A program made the position numbers and the translations under genes. Shown here one piece after another: positions 1 to 7,002 of a DNA stretch of 64,000 nt (position 1 is its first letter; every line of letters begins with the position of its first letter). The notes under the pieces are model-generated. The model ran no database searches. It was not told the DNA's origin and saw nothing but the letters and a program-made list of their open reading frames with translations. This stretch comes from Chryseobacterium sp. ISL-80 (GTDB lineage: Bacteria; Bacillota; Bacilli; Bacillales; Cytobacillaceae): positions 124,001 to 188,000 of the forward strand of contig JAGGQZ010000020.1 of assembly GCA_018613055.1 (NCBI GenBank). The letters are read 5' to 3'.

Positions 1-13
1 GCACCTTTTTTGT

Positions 14-553
14 CTAGTTAGACATCGCTTTATTGTTGAAAATATGATTAATCGGGTTAAGCAGCATGGCACCTATTCCCTGGATGATGGTTTTAACGAT
101 TACCTGGCCTAAAATCGCAGCAGGGACGGCTTCCCATGGCAGGAAGTTTGCTCCCAACGGACTCAATCCCAGCACAACAAATATGATCGAATCCAACAGT
201 CCGCCGACCAATCCACTGTAGAAAATTCTCCAGCTCATTGGCAGTTTTAGTCTTGTATAAATTTCAGTATCAGTCGTTTCAGCAACAGCAAAGCTCAATG
301 CCGATGCAAACACAATCCATAGAGTGTCACCAAGAATGGAAGAAACAATTGCGGATAATACAAGAGCCAAACCAATGAACATGTACGTTTTCGCCCGGCC
401 ATACTTATTTTGGACAAGGTCACGAAAAATGAAAGTGGCTCCTATCAATAAAGTCCCCATCGGAACAATGAACATGCCAAACTGAAGTGGTGCAAGTGCC
501 GCTGTAATCACGTTGGCCGTTACAATTGAAATCAAGTATAAAAAGATTCTCAT
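14..553 (-). CDS. VUT-family (YhhQ-type) queuosine precursor transporter
   Basis: 179-residue integral membrane protein of the VUT/YhhQ (COG1738) family, whose members import 7-deazaguanine precursors of queuosine (preQ0/preQ1). About five or six hydrophobic segments are visible, with the family-typical FRDLVQNKYGRAK stretch near residues 43-55 and a GGLLDSIIF motif near residues 116-124. The start ATG is preceded by AGGAGG at good spacing. It lies 19 bp downstream of queE on the same strand, so it is probably the last gene of the riboswitch-controlled queCDE operon, pairing precursor synthesis with precursor uptake. The transport role is inferred from family and context. Confidence 0.85.
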   Translation of the reverse strand: MRIFLYLISIVTANVITAALAPLQFGMFIVPMGTLLIGATFIFRDLVQNKYGRAKTYMFIGLALVLSAIVSSILGDTLWIVFASALSFAVAETTDTEIYTRLKLPMSWRIFYSGLVGGLLDSIIFVVLGLSPLGANFLPWEAVPAAILGQVIVKTIIQGIGAMLLNPINHIFNNKAMSN

Positions 554-572
554 AGTCTTACCTCCTGTTTAT

Positions 573-1301
573 TTAAACCCCTCTTTTATTTCCCCAAATA
601 TACACATGAAGCTGTGGCAGAACTCTTACATTCTTCATTTCGTTATCAATCATCACTTTTTCAACCAGCCATTCATACTTATCAACCAAGGAAACCATGA
701 GCTTCTGACGGTTTTCGGTAACAATATCGTCATTCCCAACCTGTAGAAAAAAAGTCAGGGCAGGATATCGTTTATGAACCATTTTGGCGTATTCATAATC
801 AATATCATCAAAAATAACGATCTTCAGGCTTCCATTCTGAATTGCGCCTTCTTCAGCCAATCGATCGACAATTTTATCCAGGACTTGAAAATCAGTTTCC
901 ATCCCTGAACTAGGCGGTTTTGGCGACAGAGTCAACGCATGAATATCCAGGAACCAATCCTGCCATTTGCTACCCTGGGTTTCCAGGCATATCTTGATAT
1001 TTTTTTCCTTAAGCAAATGAACAAGACTTGACATGTTTTTCAGCAACGCTGGATTACCTCCTGATATCGTTACATATGAAAATCCTTCTCCACCTAGTGA
1101 TGTAAGCTCATTCCAAATTTCCGCTGCATCCATTTGCCTGATTAAATCTTTTCCGGACCCATCCCATGTAAACGCTGAATCACACCAGGCACATGAATAG
1201 TCACATCCTGCGGTCCGTACAAACATTGTTTTTTGGCCAACAACCATTCCCTCACCCTGGATGGTCGGTCCAAAAATTTCCATAACGGGAATCTTACTCA
1301 A
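573..1301 (-). CDS. queE: 7-carboxy-7-deazaguanine synthase QueE
   Basis: Radical SAM enzyme that converts 6-carboxytetrahydropterin to 7-carboxy-7-deazaguanine in queuosine biosynthesis. The cysteine triad CDYSCAWC (C-x3-C-x2-C) for the 4Fe-4S cluster is visible, as are EIFGPTIQGEG at the N-terminus, a TISGGNPAL motif and a C-terminal LPQLH..WGNKRGV that closely resembles the Bacillus enzyme. I place the start at the TTG at 1301 because the protein then begins [11 protein letters not shown], matching the family, and because GGATGGAG lies just upstream. It overlaps the 3' end of queD by 8 bp, which suggests translational coupling. A longer reading frame reaches 1349 but has no good ribosome binding site. 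Confidence 0.93.
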   Translation of the reverse strand: MSKIPVMEIFGPTIQGEGMVVGQKTMFVRTAGCDYSCAWCDSAFTWDGSGKDLIRQMDAAEIWNELTSLGGEGFSYVTISGGNPALLKNMSSLVHLLKEKNIKICLETQGSKWQDWFLDIHALTLSPKPPSSGMETDFQVLDKIVDRLAEEGAIQNGSLKIVIFDDIDYEYAKMVHKRYPALTFFLQVGNDDIVTENRQKLMVSLVDKYEWLVEKVMIDNEMKNVRVLPQLHVYIWGNKRGV

Positions 1302-1773
1302 TCTCCATCCACTCCCGTCTCGCTTCTGCATAACTTGTAGGAGTTTCATAGAGTCTCACGAATTCAACTCTTGCTCCGTCATATAAGTATTTCCTGTTTG
1401 CAAGGCCTTCTGCCATATGTTCATAAATCCAGACAACCATATTTTCAGCCGTCGTATTCATCGGTGGCAACGTTTCATTCAAATATCTGTGGTCAAGGTA
1501 TATTTCTATTTCTGACTTCCAAATATCCTTTATGTCTCCGAAATCAATCATAAGGCCGCGGGCATCAACAAAACCACTCAGACCGAAAATGACTCTATAC
1601 GTATGTCCGTGTAGATTTTTGCATTTCCCTTCATATTCATGAAGATGATGGGCGGCATCAAAGGTGAATTCCTTGCTGACAAGGACACGTTTTGAGTGAT
1701 ATTTTAACTGCTCTCTCTTTATATCTTCATCTATTTTTTGAAGCTGGTCGACAATACGGAAATCATACATCAT
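1294..1773 (-). CDS. queD: 6-carboxytetrahydropterin synthase QueD
   Basis: 159-residue member of the PTPS/QueD family, which converts dihydroneopterin triphosphate to 6-carboxy-5,6,7,8-tetrahydropterin. The zinc-binding histidines are seen in [10 protein letters not shown] and LHGHTY, with the catalytic cysteine in GKCKNLHGH. The DHRYLNE and PTAENM-like (NTTAENM) motifs follow. There is an extension of about 30 residues before the conserved core. Its ATG overlaps the queC stop codon by 4 bp (ATGA), and its 3' end overlaps queE, so the three genes are tightly coupled. Confidence 0.93.
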   Translation of the reverse strand: MMYDFRIVDQLQKIDEDIKREQLKYHSKRVLVSKEFTFDAAHHLHEYEGKCKNLHGHTYRVIFGLSGFVDARGLMIDFGDIKDIWKSEIEIYLDHRYLNETLPPMNTTAENMVVWIYEHMAEGLANRKYLYDGARVEFVRLYETPTSYAEARREWMEIE

Positions 1774-2426
1774 GACTCAGCTCCTTCCAGGAACTCATCC
1801 AGTCCTTTTTTCCTCAGCCTGCAGGCAGGGCATACCCCGCACCCATCAGCGATGATCCCGTTATAGCAAGTCAATGTCTTTGTCCTGACAAATTCCAATT
1901 GCCCCAGGTCATCGGCCAGCTTCCAGGTTTCTGCTTTGTTCAGCCACATTAGAGGTGTATGGATGACAAAGTTTTCGTCCATTGAAAGATTAAGGGTAAC
2001 ATTCAAGGATTTTATGAAAACATCCCGGCAATCAGGGTAGCCGCTGAAGTCCGTTTCACAAACACCGGTTACGATGTGTTTTGCGTTGACCTGACTCGCC
2101 AGAACTCCAGCAAATGATAAAAACAATAAGTTCCTTCCTGGAACAAACGTGGATGGCAGCTCCCCGTCCTCTCCATCTTTCACTTCAATTTCGTTCCGGG
2201 TCAATGCGTTTGGTGCTAATTGGTTCAGCAGGCCCATATCGAGGATATGATGCTTGATTCCAAGCTCAGCTGCAATGTCCTTTGCACATTCGATTTCTGT
2301 CCGGTGACGCTGGTTGTAATCAAATGTGACTGCTTCTACTTCTTTAAATTCCTTTAGAGCCCAAAACAGGCATGTTGTACTATCCTGCCCGCCACTGAAA
2401 ACGACTACGGCTTTCTCGTTTTTCAT
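1770..2426 (-). CDS. queC: 7-cyano-7-deazaguanine synthase QueC
   Basis: ATP-dependent enzyme that converts 7-carboxy-7-deazaguanine to preQ0. The PP-loop motif FSGGQDSTT is at the N-terminus and the C-terminal zinc cysteines are in [14 protein letters not shown]. The start ATG at 2426 is supported by AAAGGAG about 8 bases upstream. An in-frame upstream extension to 2462 runs into the leader terminator and is unlikely to be coding. It is the first gene of the que operon, directly behind a preQ1 riboswitch. Confidence 0.94.
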   Translation of the reverse strand: MKNEKAVVVFSGGQDSTTCLFWALKEFKEVEAVTFDYNQRHRTEIECAKDIAAELGIKHHILDMGLLNQLAPNALTRNEIEVKDGEDGELPSTFVPGRNLLFLSFAGVLASQVNAKHIVTGVCETDFSGYPDCRDVFIKSLNVTLNLSMDENFVIHTPLMWLNKAETWKLADDLGQLEFVRTKTLTCYNGIIADGCGVCPACRLRKKGLDEFLEGAES

Positions 2427-2445
2427 GAAAAATTCTCCTTTACAA

Positions 2446-2480
2446 CGAAAAAACAGCACCACTAAGTCAGCAGTACTGTT
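2446..2480 (-). terminator. Attenuator terminator of the preQ1 riboswitch
   Basis: On the minus strand AACAGTAC pairs with GTGCTGTT and is followed by a T6 run. The loop contains CTTAGT, an exact complement of the ACTAAG at the 3' end of the aptamer, so an antiterminator pairing that would be blocked when preQ1 is bound can be drawn directly. This points to transcriptional control of queC. Confidence 0.8.
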
Positions 2481-2483
2481 TTC

Positions 2484-2518
2484 CCTTAGTTTTTTTGAGA
2501 GGGTAGCTAGAACCTCTT
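2484..2518 (-). promoter_or_regulatory. preQ1-I riboswitch aptamer
   Basis: Read on the minus strand the sequence is AGAGGTTCTAGCTA followed by CCCTCTCAAAAAAACTAAGG. This is the compact type I preQ1 aptamer: an AGAGG/CCTCT stem, a TTCTAGCTA loop, an A-rich linker and the ACTAAGG tail that forms the pseudoknot. It stands 58 bases upstream of the queC start, and preQ1 riboswitches control que operons in Bacillus. Confidence 0.9.
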
Positions 2519-2552
2519 CCGCATAGACGGAATATGTAATTTTGACTTATTC

Positions 2553-2561
2553 ATTTTATCA
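2553..2561 (-). promoter_or_regulatory. Extended -10 element for the que operon
   Basis: TGATAAAAT on the minus strand fits an extended -10 (TGnTATAAT with one mismatch). It sits about 35 bases before the riboswitch. The -35 region is poor, so the assignment is tentative. Confidence 0.4.
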
Positions 2562-2595
2562 CACATTTTATAAAAAGAAAGCTTAATTTATTCCA

Positions 2596-2970
2596 TCATT
2601 TTTTCGTTTTCACCAGGTGCTCTTGCCTGAATCGGAGAGCTGACCACTTTTGGTCAATGGAAACATTGCTGACTGCTCTATAGTCTGATCGTTCACTTAC
2701 GATCGCAAAAAGTGAGTCACGTTTGATATCCGTTTGAACCTTTGAACTCTTCTTTGGGAAGGCAATCCAGAAAACCGCGTCTTGCTTCAATGCTTCCAAT
2801 GCTTTTGGCAACCATGTCATGATTTCGTCCCTATTGCTCACAAACAAAAGTAAGAAATCATTTTTATCACTCTGCTGTTCGCCTTCCACCCCTAAACGGA
2901 ATCCATCCGGTGCATTCAATACCAATGCATTGCCTTCTTTAAATCGCAGCTTTTTAACTATTTCATCCAT
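2596..2970 (-). CDS. DUF3052-like hypothetical protein
   Basis: About 124 residues. The layout resembles DUF3052 proteins: a KKLRFKEGNALVLNAPDG opening, a LFVSNRDE stretch, then a WIAFPKKSSKVQTDI motif and a C-terminal KWSALRFR. The function of this family is not known to me. I chose the ATG at 2970 because AAAGG is about 9 bases upstream; the ATG at 2979 sits almost on top of that site. It is monocistronic, with the que promoter immediately downstream. Confidence 0.7.
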   Translation of the reverse strand: MDEIVKKLRFKEGNALVLNAPDGFRLGVEGEQQSDKNDFLLLFVSNRDEIMTWLPKALEALKQDAVFWIAFPKKSSKVQTDIKRDSLFAIVSERSDYRAVSNVSIDQKWSALRFRQEHLVKTKK

Positions 2971-3064
2971 AAAGTTCATCCTTTCAGTGTCAACTCATCA
3001 TGGCATTAATTATAAATTTTTATAGGGTTAAGAACAATCGACTTGGCACCATTTTAATTGTTAG

Positions 3065-3104
3065 CACCTCTACTCCCTACATGAATAAAGTGAATGTAGA
3101 GGTG
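3065..3104. promoter_or_regulatory. Inverted repeat that can mask a ribosome binding site
   Basis: CACCTCTAC at 3065-3073 is the perfect complement of GTAGAGGTG at 3096-3104. The second arm contains the ribosome binding site of the TTG start at 3112. A second, competing pair (CTACAT/ATGTAG) lies inside. The structure could repress translation, but this is inference only. Confidence 0.35.
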
Positions 3105-3111
3105 ATGAATC

Positions 3112-3528
3112 TTGCCGGAGTGGATAGTGATTTTTTACCCAATAAATTTTTTATCTGCCTACGTTCTTTATATTTATTTGTACAATCGAAGAACGCATAT
3201 TGATTTTCACCTGGCCAGAAATATAACAATGGTGGCCGCCGCCGGATTAGCGCTGGGAACAGGGCTAATTTTTATCAACTTATATCCGTTACACTTCCTG
3301 GAGGCCGCTTTGCTTTCGGTGATTATTGGAGGTTTATCAGGAATCCTGTTCGGCAATCTATTTAACTACAAAACATTATTGACTGGATATCTAATTGGTG
3401 TGATCATGGGAATCATGGCACCAATGGCAGGAGCTGCTGCTTCTGAAGGGATTATGTTCCTTCTCACGATTGAGATTGTCATCATCAGCTGTTTTTGCCT
3501 GGCTGCCTTTAGAATTTACAAAGCTTAA
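3112..3528 (+). CDS. Small four-helix hypothetical membrane protein
   Basis: 138 residues with about four hydrophobic segments (roughly residues 3-25, 35-57, 60-80, 88-110 and a C-terminal helix 112-134). No known family is recognised. The start is a TTG at 3112 with GAGGTGAT seven bases upstream. A long repeat array follows on its 3' side. The glycine-rich middle (IIGGLSGILFGN) is typical of packed membrane helices. Whether the TTG is really used is moderately sure. Confidence 0.6.
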   Translation: MPEWIVIFYPINFLSAYVLYIYLYNRRTHIDFHLARNITMVAAAGLALGTGLIFINLYPLHFLEAALLSVIIGGLSGILFGNLFNYKTLLTGYLIGVIMGIMAPMAGAAASEGIMFLLTIEIVIISCFCLAAFRIYKA

Positions 3529-3570
3529 ATTCCAGGTTTTTAAAAGCTTGTTTAAAATGACGACTGGTTC

Positions 3571-4127
3571 TTGACAACTTTTCGCTCTACTCCTTCAAAT
3601 CTGTCAAAATAACGTCGGGTTCTTGACAGCTTTTCGCTCTATTCCTTCAAACCTGTCAAAATAACATCGGATTCTTGACAGCTTTTCGTTCTACTCCTTT
3701 AAACCTGTCAAAATAACATTCGGATTCTTGACAGCTTTTCGCTCTACTCCTTTAAACCTGTCAAAATAACATCGGATTCTTGACAGCTTTTCGCTCTACT
3801 CCTTTAAACCTGTCAAAATAACATCGGATTCTTGACAGCTTTTCGCTCTACTCCTTTAAACCTGTCAAAATAAAACCGGATTCTTGACAGCTTTTCGCTC
3901 TACTCCTTTAAACCTGTCAAAATAACGTCGGGTTCTTGACAGCTTTTAACTATCCTACTTCAAACCTGTCAAAATAACAGCGGGTTCTTGACAGCTTTTC
4001 GCTCTACACCTTTAAACCTGTCAAAATAACGCCGGATTCATGACAGCTTTTCACTCACTATCATCTAACCTGTCAAAATAACATCGGGTTCTTGACAAGT
4101 CTCGCTCTCCACCTTCAAACCTGTCAA
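3571..4127. repeat. Array of eleven 52-bp tandem repeats with internal inverted repeat
   Basis: Eleven copies begin at 3571, 3623, 3675, 3728, 3780, 3832, 3884, 3936, 3988, 4040 and 4092, giving a 52-bp period with one 53-bp step. Each unit is TTGACAG, 23 bases, CTGTCAA, then a 15-base linker. The 7-bp arms are inverted repeats. Copies 8 and 10 have diverged in the loop while largely keeping the arms. No reading frame crosses the array and no second copy exists in the window. It fills the convergent gap between 3528 and 4184. Confidence 0.95.
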
Positions 4128-4158
4128 TATTCTATAAGACTGAGAATAAGCAATCAAC

Positions 4159-4184
4159 AGCAGCCAATTTTTTGGCTGCTTTTT
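4159..4184 (+). terminator. Intrinsic terminator after the repeat array
   Basis: AGCAGCCAA pairs with TTGGCTGCT across a T4 loop, followed by TTTT on the plus strand. It overlaps the end of the minus-strand gene and may act weakly on that strand too. Confidence 0.7.
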
Positions 4185-4897
4185 CATCTAATTGAAAAAC
4201 CATCAAACAATCTGCCACCGTATTCTTCTAATATTTCCTCCGCCAATTTTATGACGATTTGCTTGTTTCCGGTTTTGTAATAGGCATCAAACGCTCCAAT
4301 AAATCTACCAGTAAATTCAGGATCATACCTCGTTAATTCCCTCACTACCCATTTTGACTTGCCGATCCACCGTTTGTTGGTCCTTAAAACAAATTCATGA
4401 AGTTGGTTAGCTAATTCATTGGCAATGAAAATTTCTTCAGCCTTATTATTTGATCCAATGAAATCATCCAGGGTATCGGTGATGAAATATCTTTTAAACT
4501 CGATCTCTTTTTGCGTCCATTCTGCAGGTCCTTCTTCAATGATACTTTTTGCCTCATCCATTATTTCGGCCAGTAATTCACCATTCCTGATGATCACTCC
4601 CTCAGCAACCATTCTCGGCAAACTGGGCCTGGCTCTGCTAATATCGTTTTGAAAAAACTCTCTGCAGGTGTGCAGATTATGTACAAATACTTCAATCGGC
4701 CACCCACAAAACTCCAATGACTCTCTGTATGCGGAGCGGATATCACTTATAAAGACCACGACATCTAAATCTGAGGTTTCGGTTGCTTCCCCCCTGGTTA
4801 CACTACCGGCCAGAAGCGCTGCGTCACAACCAGGAAAGCGGTCTTCAATGAATTTATTAGCTGCCGCAATTGGAGATGACACCCTTTTCTCTTCCAT
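4184..4897 (-). CDS. Nucleotidyltransferase-domain protein
   Basis: 237 residues with the polymerase-beta-like nucleotidyltransferase signature GSVTRGEATETSDLDVVVF near residues 31-49, i.e. GS-x10-DxD with both metal-binding aspartates. A helical C-terminal half follows. Such proteins transfer a nucleotide to a small molecule or protein; some relatives inactivate aminoglycosides, but nothing here identifies the substrate. The start ATG has a G-rich ribosome binding site (GGGGGGGA) five bases upstream. It is a single gene that converges on the repeat array. Confidence 0.75.
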   Translation of the reverse strand: MEEKRVSSPIAAANKFIEDRFPGCDAALLAGSVTRGEATETSDLDVVVFISDIRSAYRESLEFCGWPIEVFVHNLHTCREFFQNDISRARPSLPRMVAEGVIIRNGELLAEIMDEAKSIIEEGPAEWTQKEIEFKRYFITDTLDDFIGSNNKAEEIFIANELANQLHEFVLRTNKRWIGKSKWVVRELTRYDPEFTGRFIGAFDAYYKTGNKQIVIKLAEEILEEYGGRLFDGFSIR

Positions 4898-4982
4898 GCA
4901 AATCCCCCCCGAAAATTAATGTATATCGGTATTATATCTAATATTCGGAATTCGTCGATGTTTTAATGAAGGTTTTAACTGG

Positions 4983-5010
4983 TTGACCCAGTGGTATCCT
5001 ACAATATATT
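4983..5010 (+). promoter_or_regulatory. Sigma-A-like promoter
   Basis: TTGACC at 4983 and TATATT at 5005 are separated by 16 bases, 28 bases before the start codon of the downstream lipoprotein gene. Confidence 0.6.
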
Positions 5011-5037
5011 AATAGTGGAATCAGGAGGATTATACTT

Positions 5038-5547
5038 ATGGCCGTTTTATTAAAAAAATGGATGATTCCTGCTGGCTTGGCAGTTATACTTTCGTCAGGA
5101 TGCAATAGTGACGAAGCTGAACAGGGCGCAAAACAATTAGAAGAAGAAACAAAAAATGCCGCGGAAGCAACCGAGGAAAAGTCAAAAAAAGTCGTTGATA
5201 AAGTAAAAGAAGAAACACCTGGAATCATCCAGAACATGAAGGATACGTACAAGGAAAGTGAACAGGAAGTAAAAGATAACACCCTGCAGCCCGAAGATAC
5301 GGCCACAGTCCAAAAAGATGCCTATCTTGCACTTTCAGCAGAAGCTTATGATGAACTTTATAAATTGATTGAATTGAATGACGTAGAAGGAGTGGACAAG
5401 ATCGTAAAAGATCAAGATGTCAAGGAAACCAAGCAGGGCAGTGAAGCGGAAATCATCGAAAGAGACCTCCGGCGCACAAAGGTGAAAATGAAAGATTCCG
5501 GCGAAGAAGGCTTTCTGCCGACGAATTTGCTTGAACCTGTAAAATAA
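5038..5547 (+). CDS. Putative lipoprotein of unknown function
   Basis: 169 residues. A short basic N-terminus and hydrophobic segment end in a lipobox, LSSGC, with Cys22 as the probable lipidation site, so the mature protein should sit on the outer face of the membrane. Residues 25-85 are charged and probably helical (Glu/Lys-rich). The C-terminal 80 residues look like a small beta domain ending GFLPTNLLEPVK. AGGAGG is 8 bases before the ATG. It is a single gene with its own promoter and terminator. Function unknown. Confidence 0.7.
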   Translation: MAVLLKKWMIPAGLAVILSSGCNSDEAEQGAKQLEEETKNAAEATEEKSKKVVDKVKEETPGIIQNMKDTYKESEQEVKDNTLQPEDTATVQKDAYLALSAEAYDELYKLIELNDVEGVDKIVKDQDVKETKQGSEAEIIERDLRRTKVKMKDSGEEGFLPTNLLEPVK

Positions 5548-5556
5548 TCAAGTTTT

Positions 5557-5586
5557 AAGACCCTGAGGGTTATCAGGGTCTTTTTT
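5557..5586. terminator. Bidirectional intrinsic terminator
   Basis: AAGACCCTGA pairs with TCAGGGTCTT, followed by a T run on the plus strand. It separates the lipoprotein gene from the convergent thioesterase gene. Confidence 0.8.
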
Positions 5587-6074
5587 CACGCATTATTTTT
5601 CAAAAAAGTATCAGGCATGACAACAGCCACTACTTCCCCTTTTGCGCATAAGGTCTCTCCAGCATATACTTCTGTTTCTACGCGATATTTCTTGGGATGA
5701 ATCTCGTGGACGGTGCCAATCGCTTTCAATTCGATACCATTAGGTGTTGGCTTCTGGAAATCGACATGCAGCGATGCTGTTACAAACCTTGGAGGCTCTG
5801 CCCCATCACCTGGTTCGTTTCCATTTTTGCGATGCAGGTAAAGGGCAGCTGAACCAGTGCCATGGCAATCCACCAGTGAACCGATCAATCCGCCATATAC
5901 GAAACCCGGCAGAGCCATATGTTCTTTTTTTGGTTTATATATTGTGATTGTCTTTTCACCGTCCCAGCCTGTTCGGAAATGATGGCCGTGTTCATTCATC
6001 CTTCCGCACCCATAACACCAGGCAAAATCCTCAGGGTATTCATCCTGTATTGCATTCATCACCTTGTCTTCCAA
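5586..6074 (-). CDS. PaaI-family hotdog thioesterase
   Basis: 162 residues. The N-terminal CYGCGRMNEHGHH segment and the GFVYGGLIGSLVDCHGTGSA core are typical of PaaI/YbaW-like hotdog-fold acyl-CoA thioesterases, with a catalytic acidic residue in the LVDCHG helix. The C-terminal beta strands (ASLHVDFQKPTP, AKGEVVAVVMP) complete the fold. The start is a TTG with GGGAGG seven bases upstream. It is an isolated gene; the substrate cannot be read from the sequence. Confidence 0.8.
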   Translation of the reverse strand: MEDKVMNAIQDEYPEDFAWCYGCGRMNEHGHHFRTGWDGEKTITIYKPKKEHMALPGFVYGGLIGSLVDCHGTGSAALYLHRKNGNEPGDGAEPPRFVTASLHVDFQKPTPNGIELKAIGTVHEIHPKKYRVETEVYAGETLCAKGEVVAVVMPDTFLKNNA

Positions 6075-6185
6075 TTTGTTTCCTCCCTTATCAATCCATA
6101 GTCAGTAATAATTTCTCTATATACTGTTAAATCCCTTTAAAAAGTGAGGATTTTGCTAATAGCATTCTTTTCTTCAATACTTGCT

Positions 6186-6785
6186 TTAAGCCTTCAATCT
6201 GTATACTAAAAACCTTTCATTCAGGTTAGGGTCCGGCAATTTGTATTCAAAAACCAGTTCAAATGGTGTTTGTGACTCCAAATAAAAAATATAATCCTCC
6301 GAAGGAAAATAAAGAATCAAGTCGATTTCCCTCGGTTCCCTTTCAAATGATAACAAAATATTATTAACAACCTTCATCATAATCTGCACAGTAAAAGGAT
6401 TAAAAAAGTAAAATTTATTTTCATCCTGGCGAATTTCATAATCCTCTGCCAAAATGCATTGAAAATGGAGGGCATCGGCTCTGTTACGATGGTTCTTCAA
6501 ATAGTTAAGTTTATTTTCAAGCGCTTCCGAATAGAAAATTTCATTCATTTCAATACCAGTGACAGTTGTATTGAATTGATGATTAAGATAAAAATTCAAA
6601 CGCCCTTTGCCACACCCAAAGTCAACTATTTTATCATGACGACTCAGTTCATACTCCCGAAAAAATAACTCAAGTGCGCTGTATGGAGTAGGTTCATAGC
6701 GATGATAATGCAAGGATGGCATAAAGCCTTTCTGTTGGCCTGTGGTTCTAACATTCAGCATTCTATCAAACAGCTGCTCATTCAT
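6186..6785 (-). CDS. SAM-dependent methyltransferase
   Basis: About 199 residues. The class I methyltransferase motif I is seen as KIVDFGCGKGRLNFYL, with the acidic GIEMN of motif II. A post-motif FNPFTVQIM stands where NPP-type motifs lie in other methyltransferases. I place the start at 6785 because GGAG is 9 bases upstream; a TTG at 6800 and another ATG at 6791 are also in frame. The substrate is unknown. It is divergent from the downstream oxidoreductase gene at 7003. Confidence 0.7.
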   Translation of the reverse strand: MNEQLFDRMLNVRTTGQQKGFMPSLHYHRYEPTPYSALELFFREYELSRHDKIVDFGCGKGRLNFYLNHQFNTTVTGIEMNEIFYSEALENKLNYLKNHRNRADALHFQCILAEDYEIRQDENKFYFFNPFTVQIMMKVVNNILLSFEREPREIDLILYFPSEDYIFYLESQTPFELVFEYKLPDPNLNERFLVYRLKA

Positions 6786-7002
6786 TAGCATGTTCTCCAA
6801 TCATCAGGGATGCAGATTTCTTAAACAAGGCGCAGGGTAATGTAGTTTGTCCATGAGCCTGGATTGACATATAACAACTCTTTCTTTTCCCTGTCTCTTT
6901 AGGTAAAATGACCGTATTGTACAATGTTATTCAGATACATACATTTTAACTTATAGACCTTGAAGAAACATAATTTTCTACATATATACCAGGGGGCAAC
7001 GG

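Noticed and set aside
3571-4127. CRISPR array
   Set aside because: The spacers are as conserved as the arms, the period is constant at 52 bp, and no cas genes are present.
3571-4127. Protein-coding tandem repeat
   Set aside because: The 52-bp period is not a multiple of three and stop codons break every frame.
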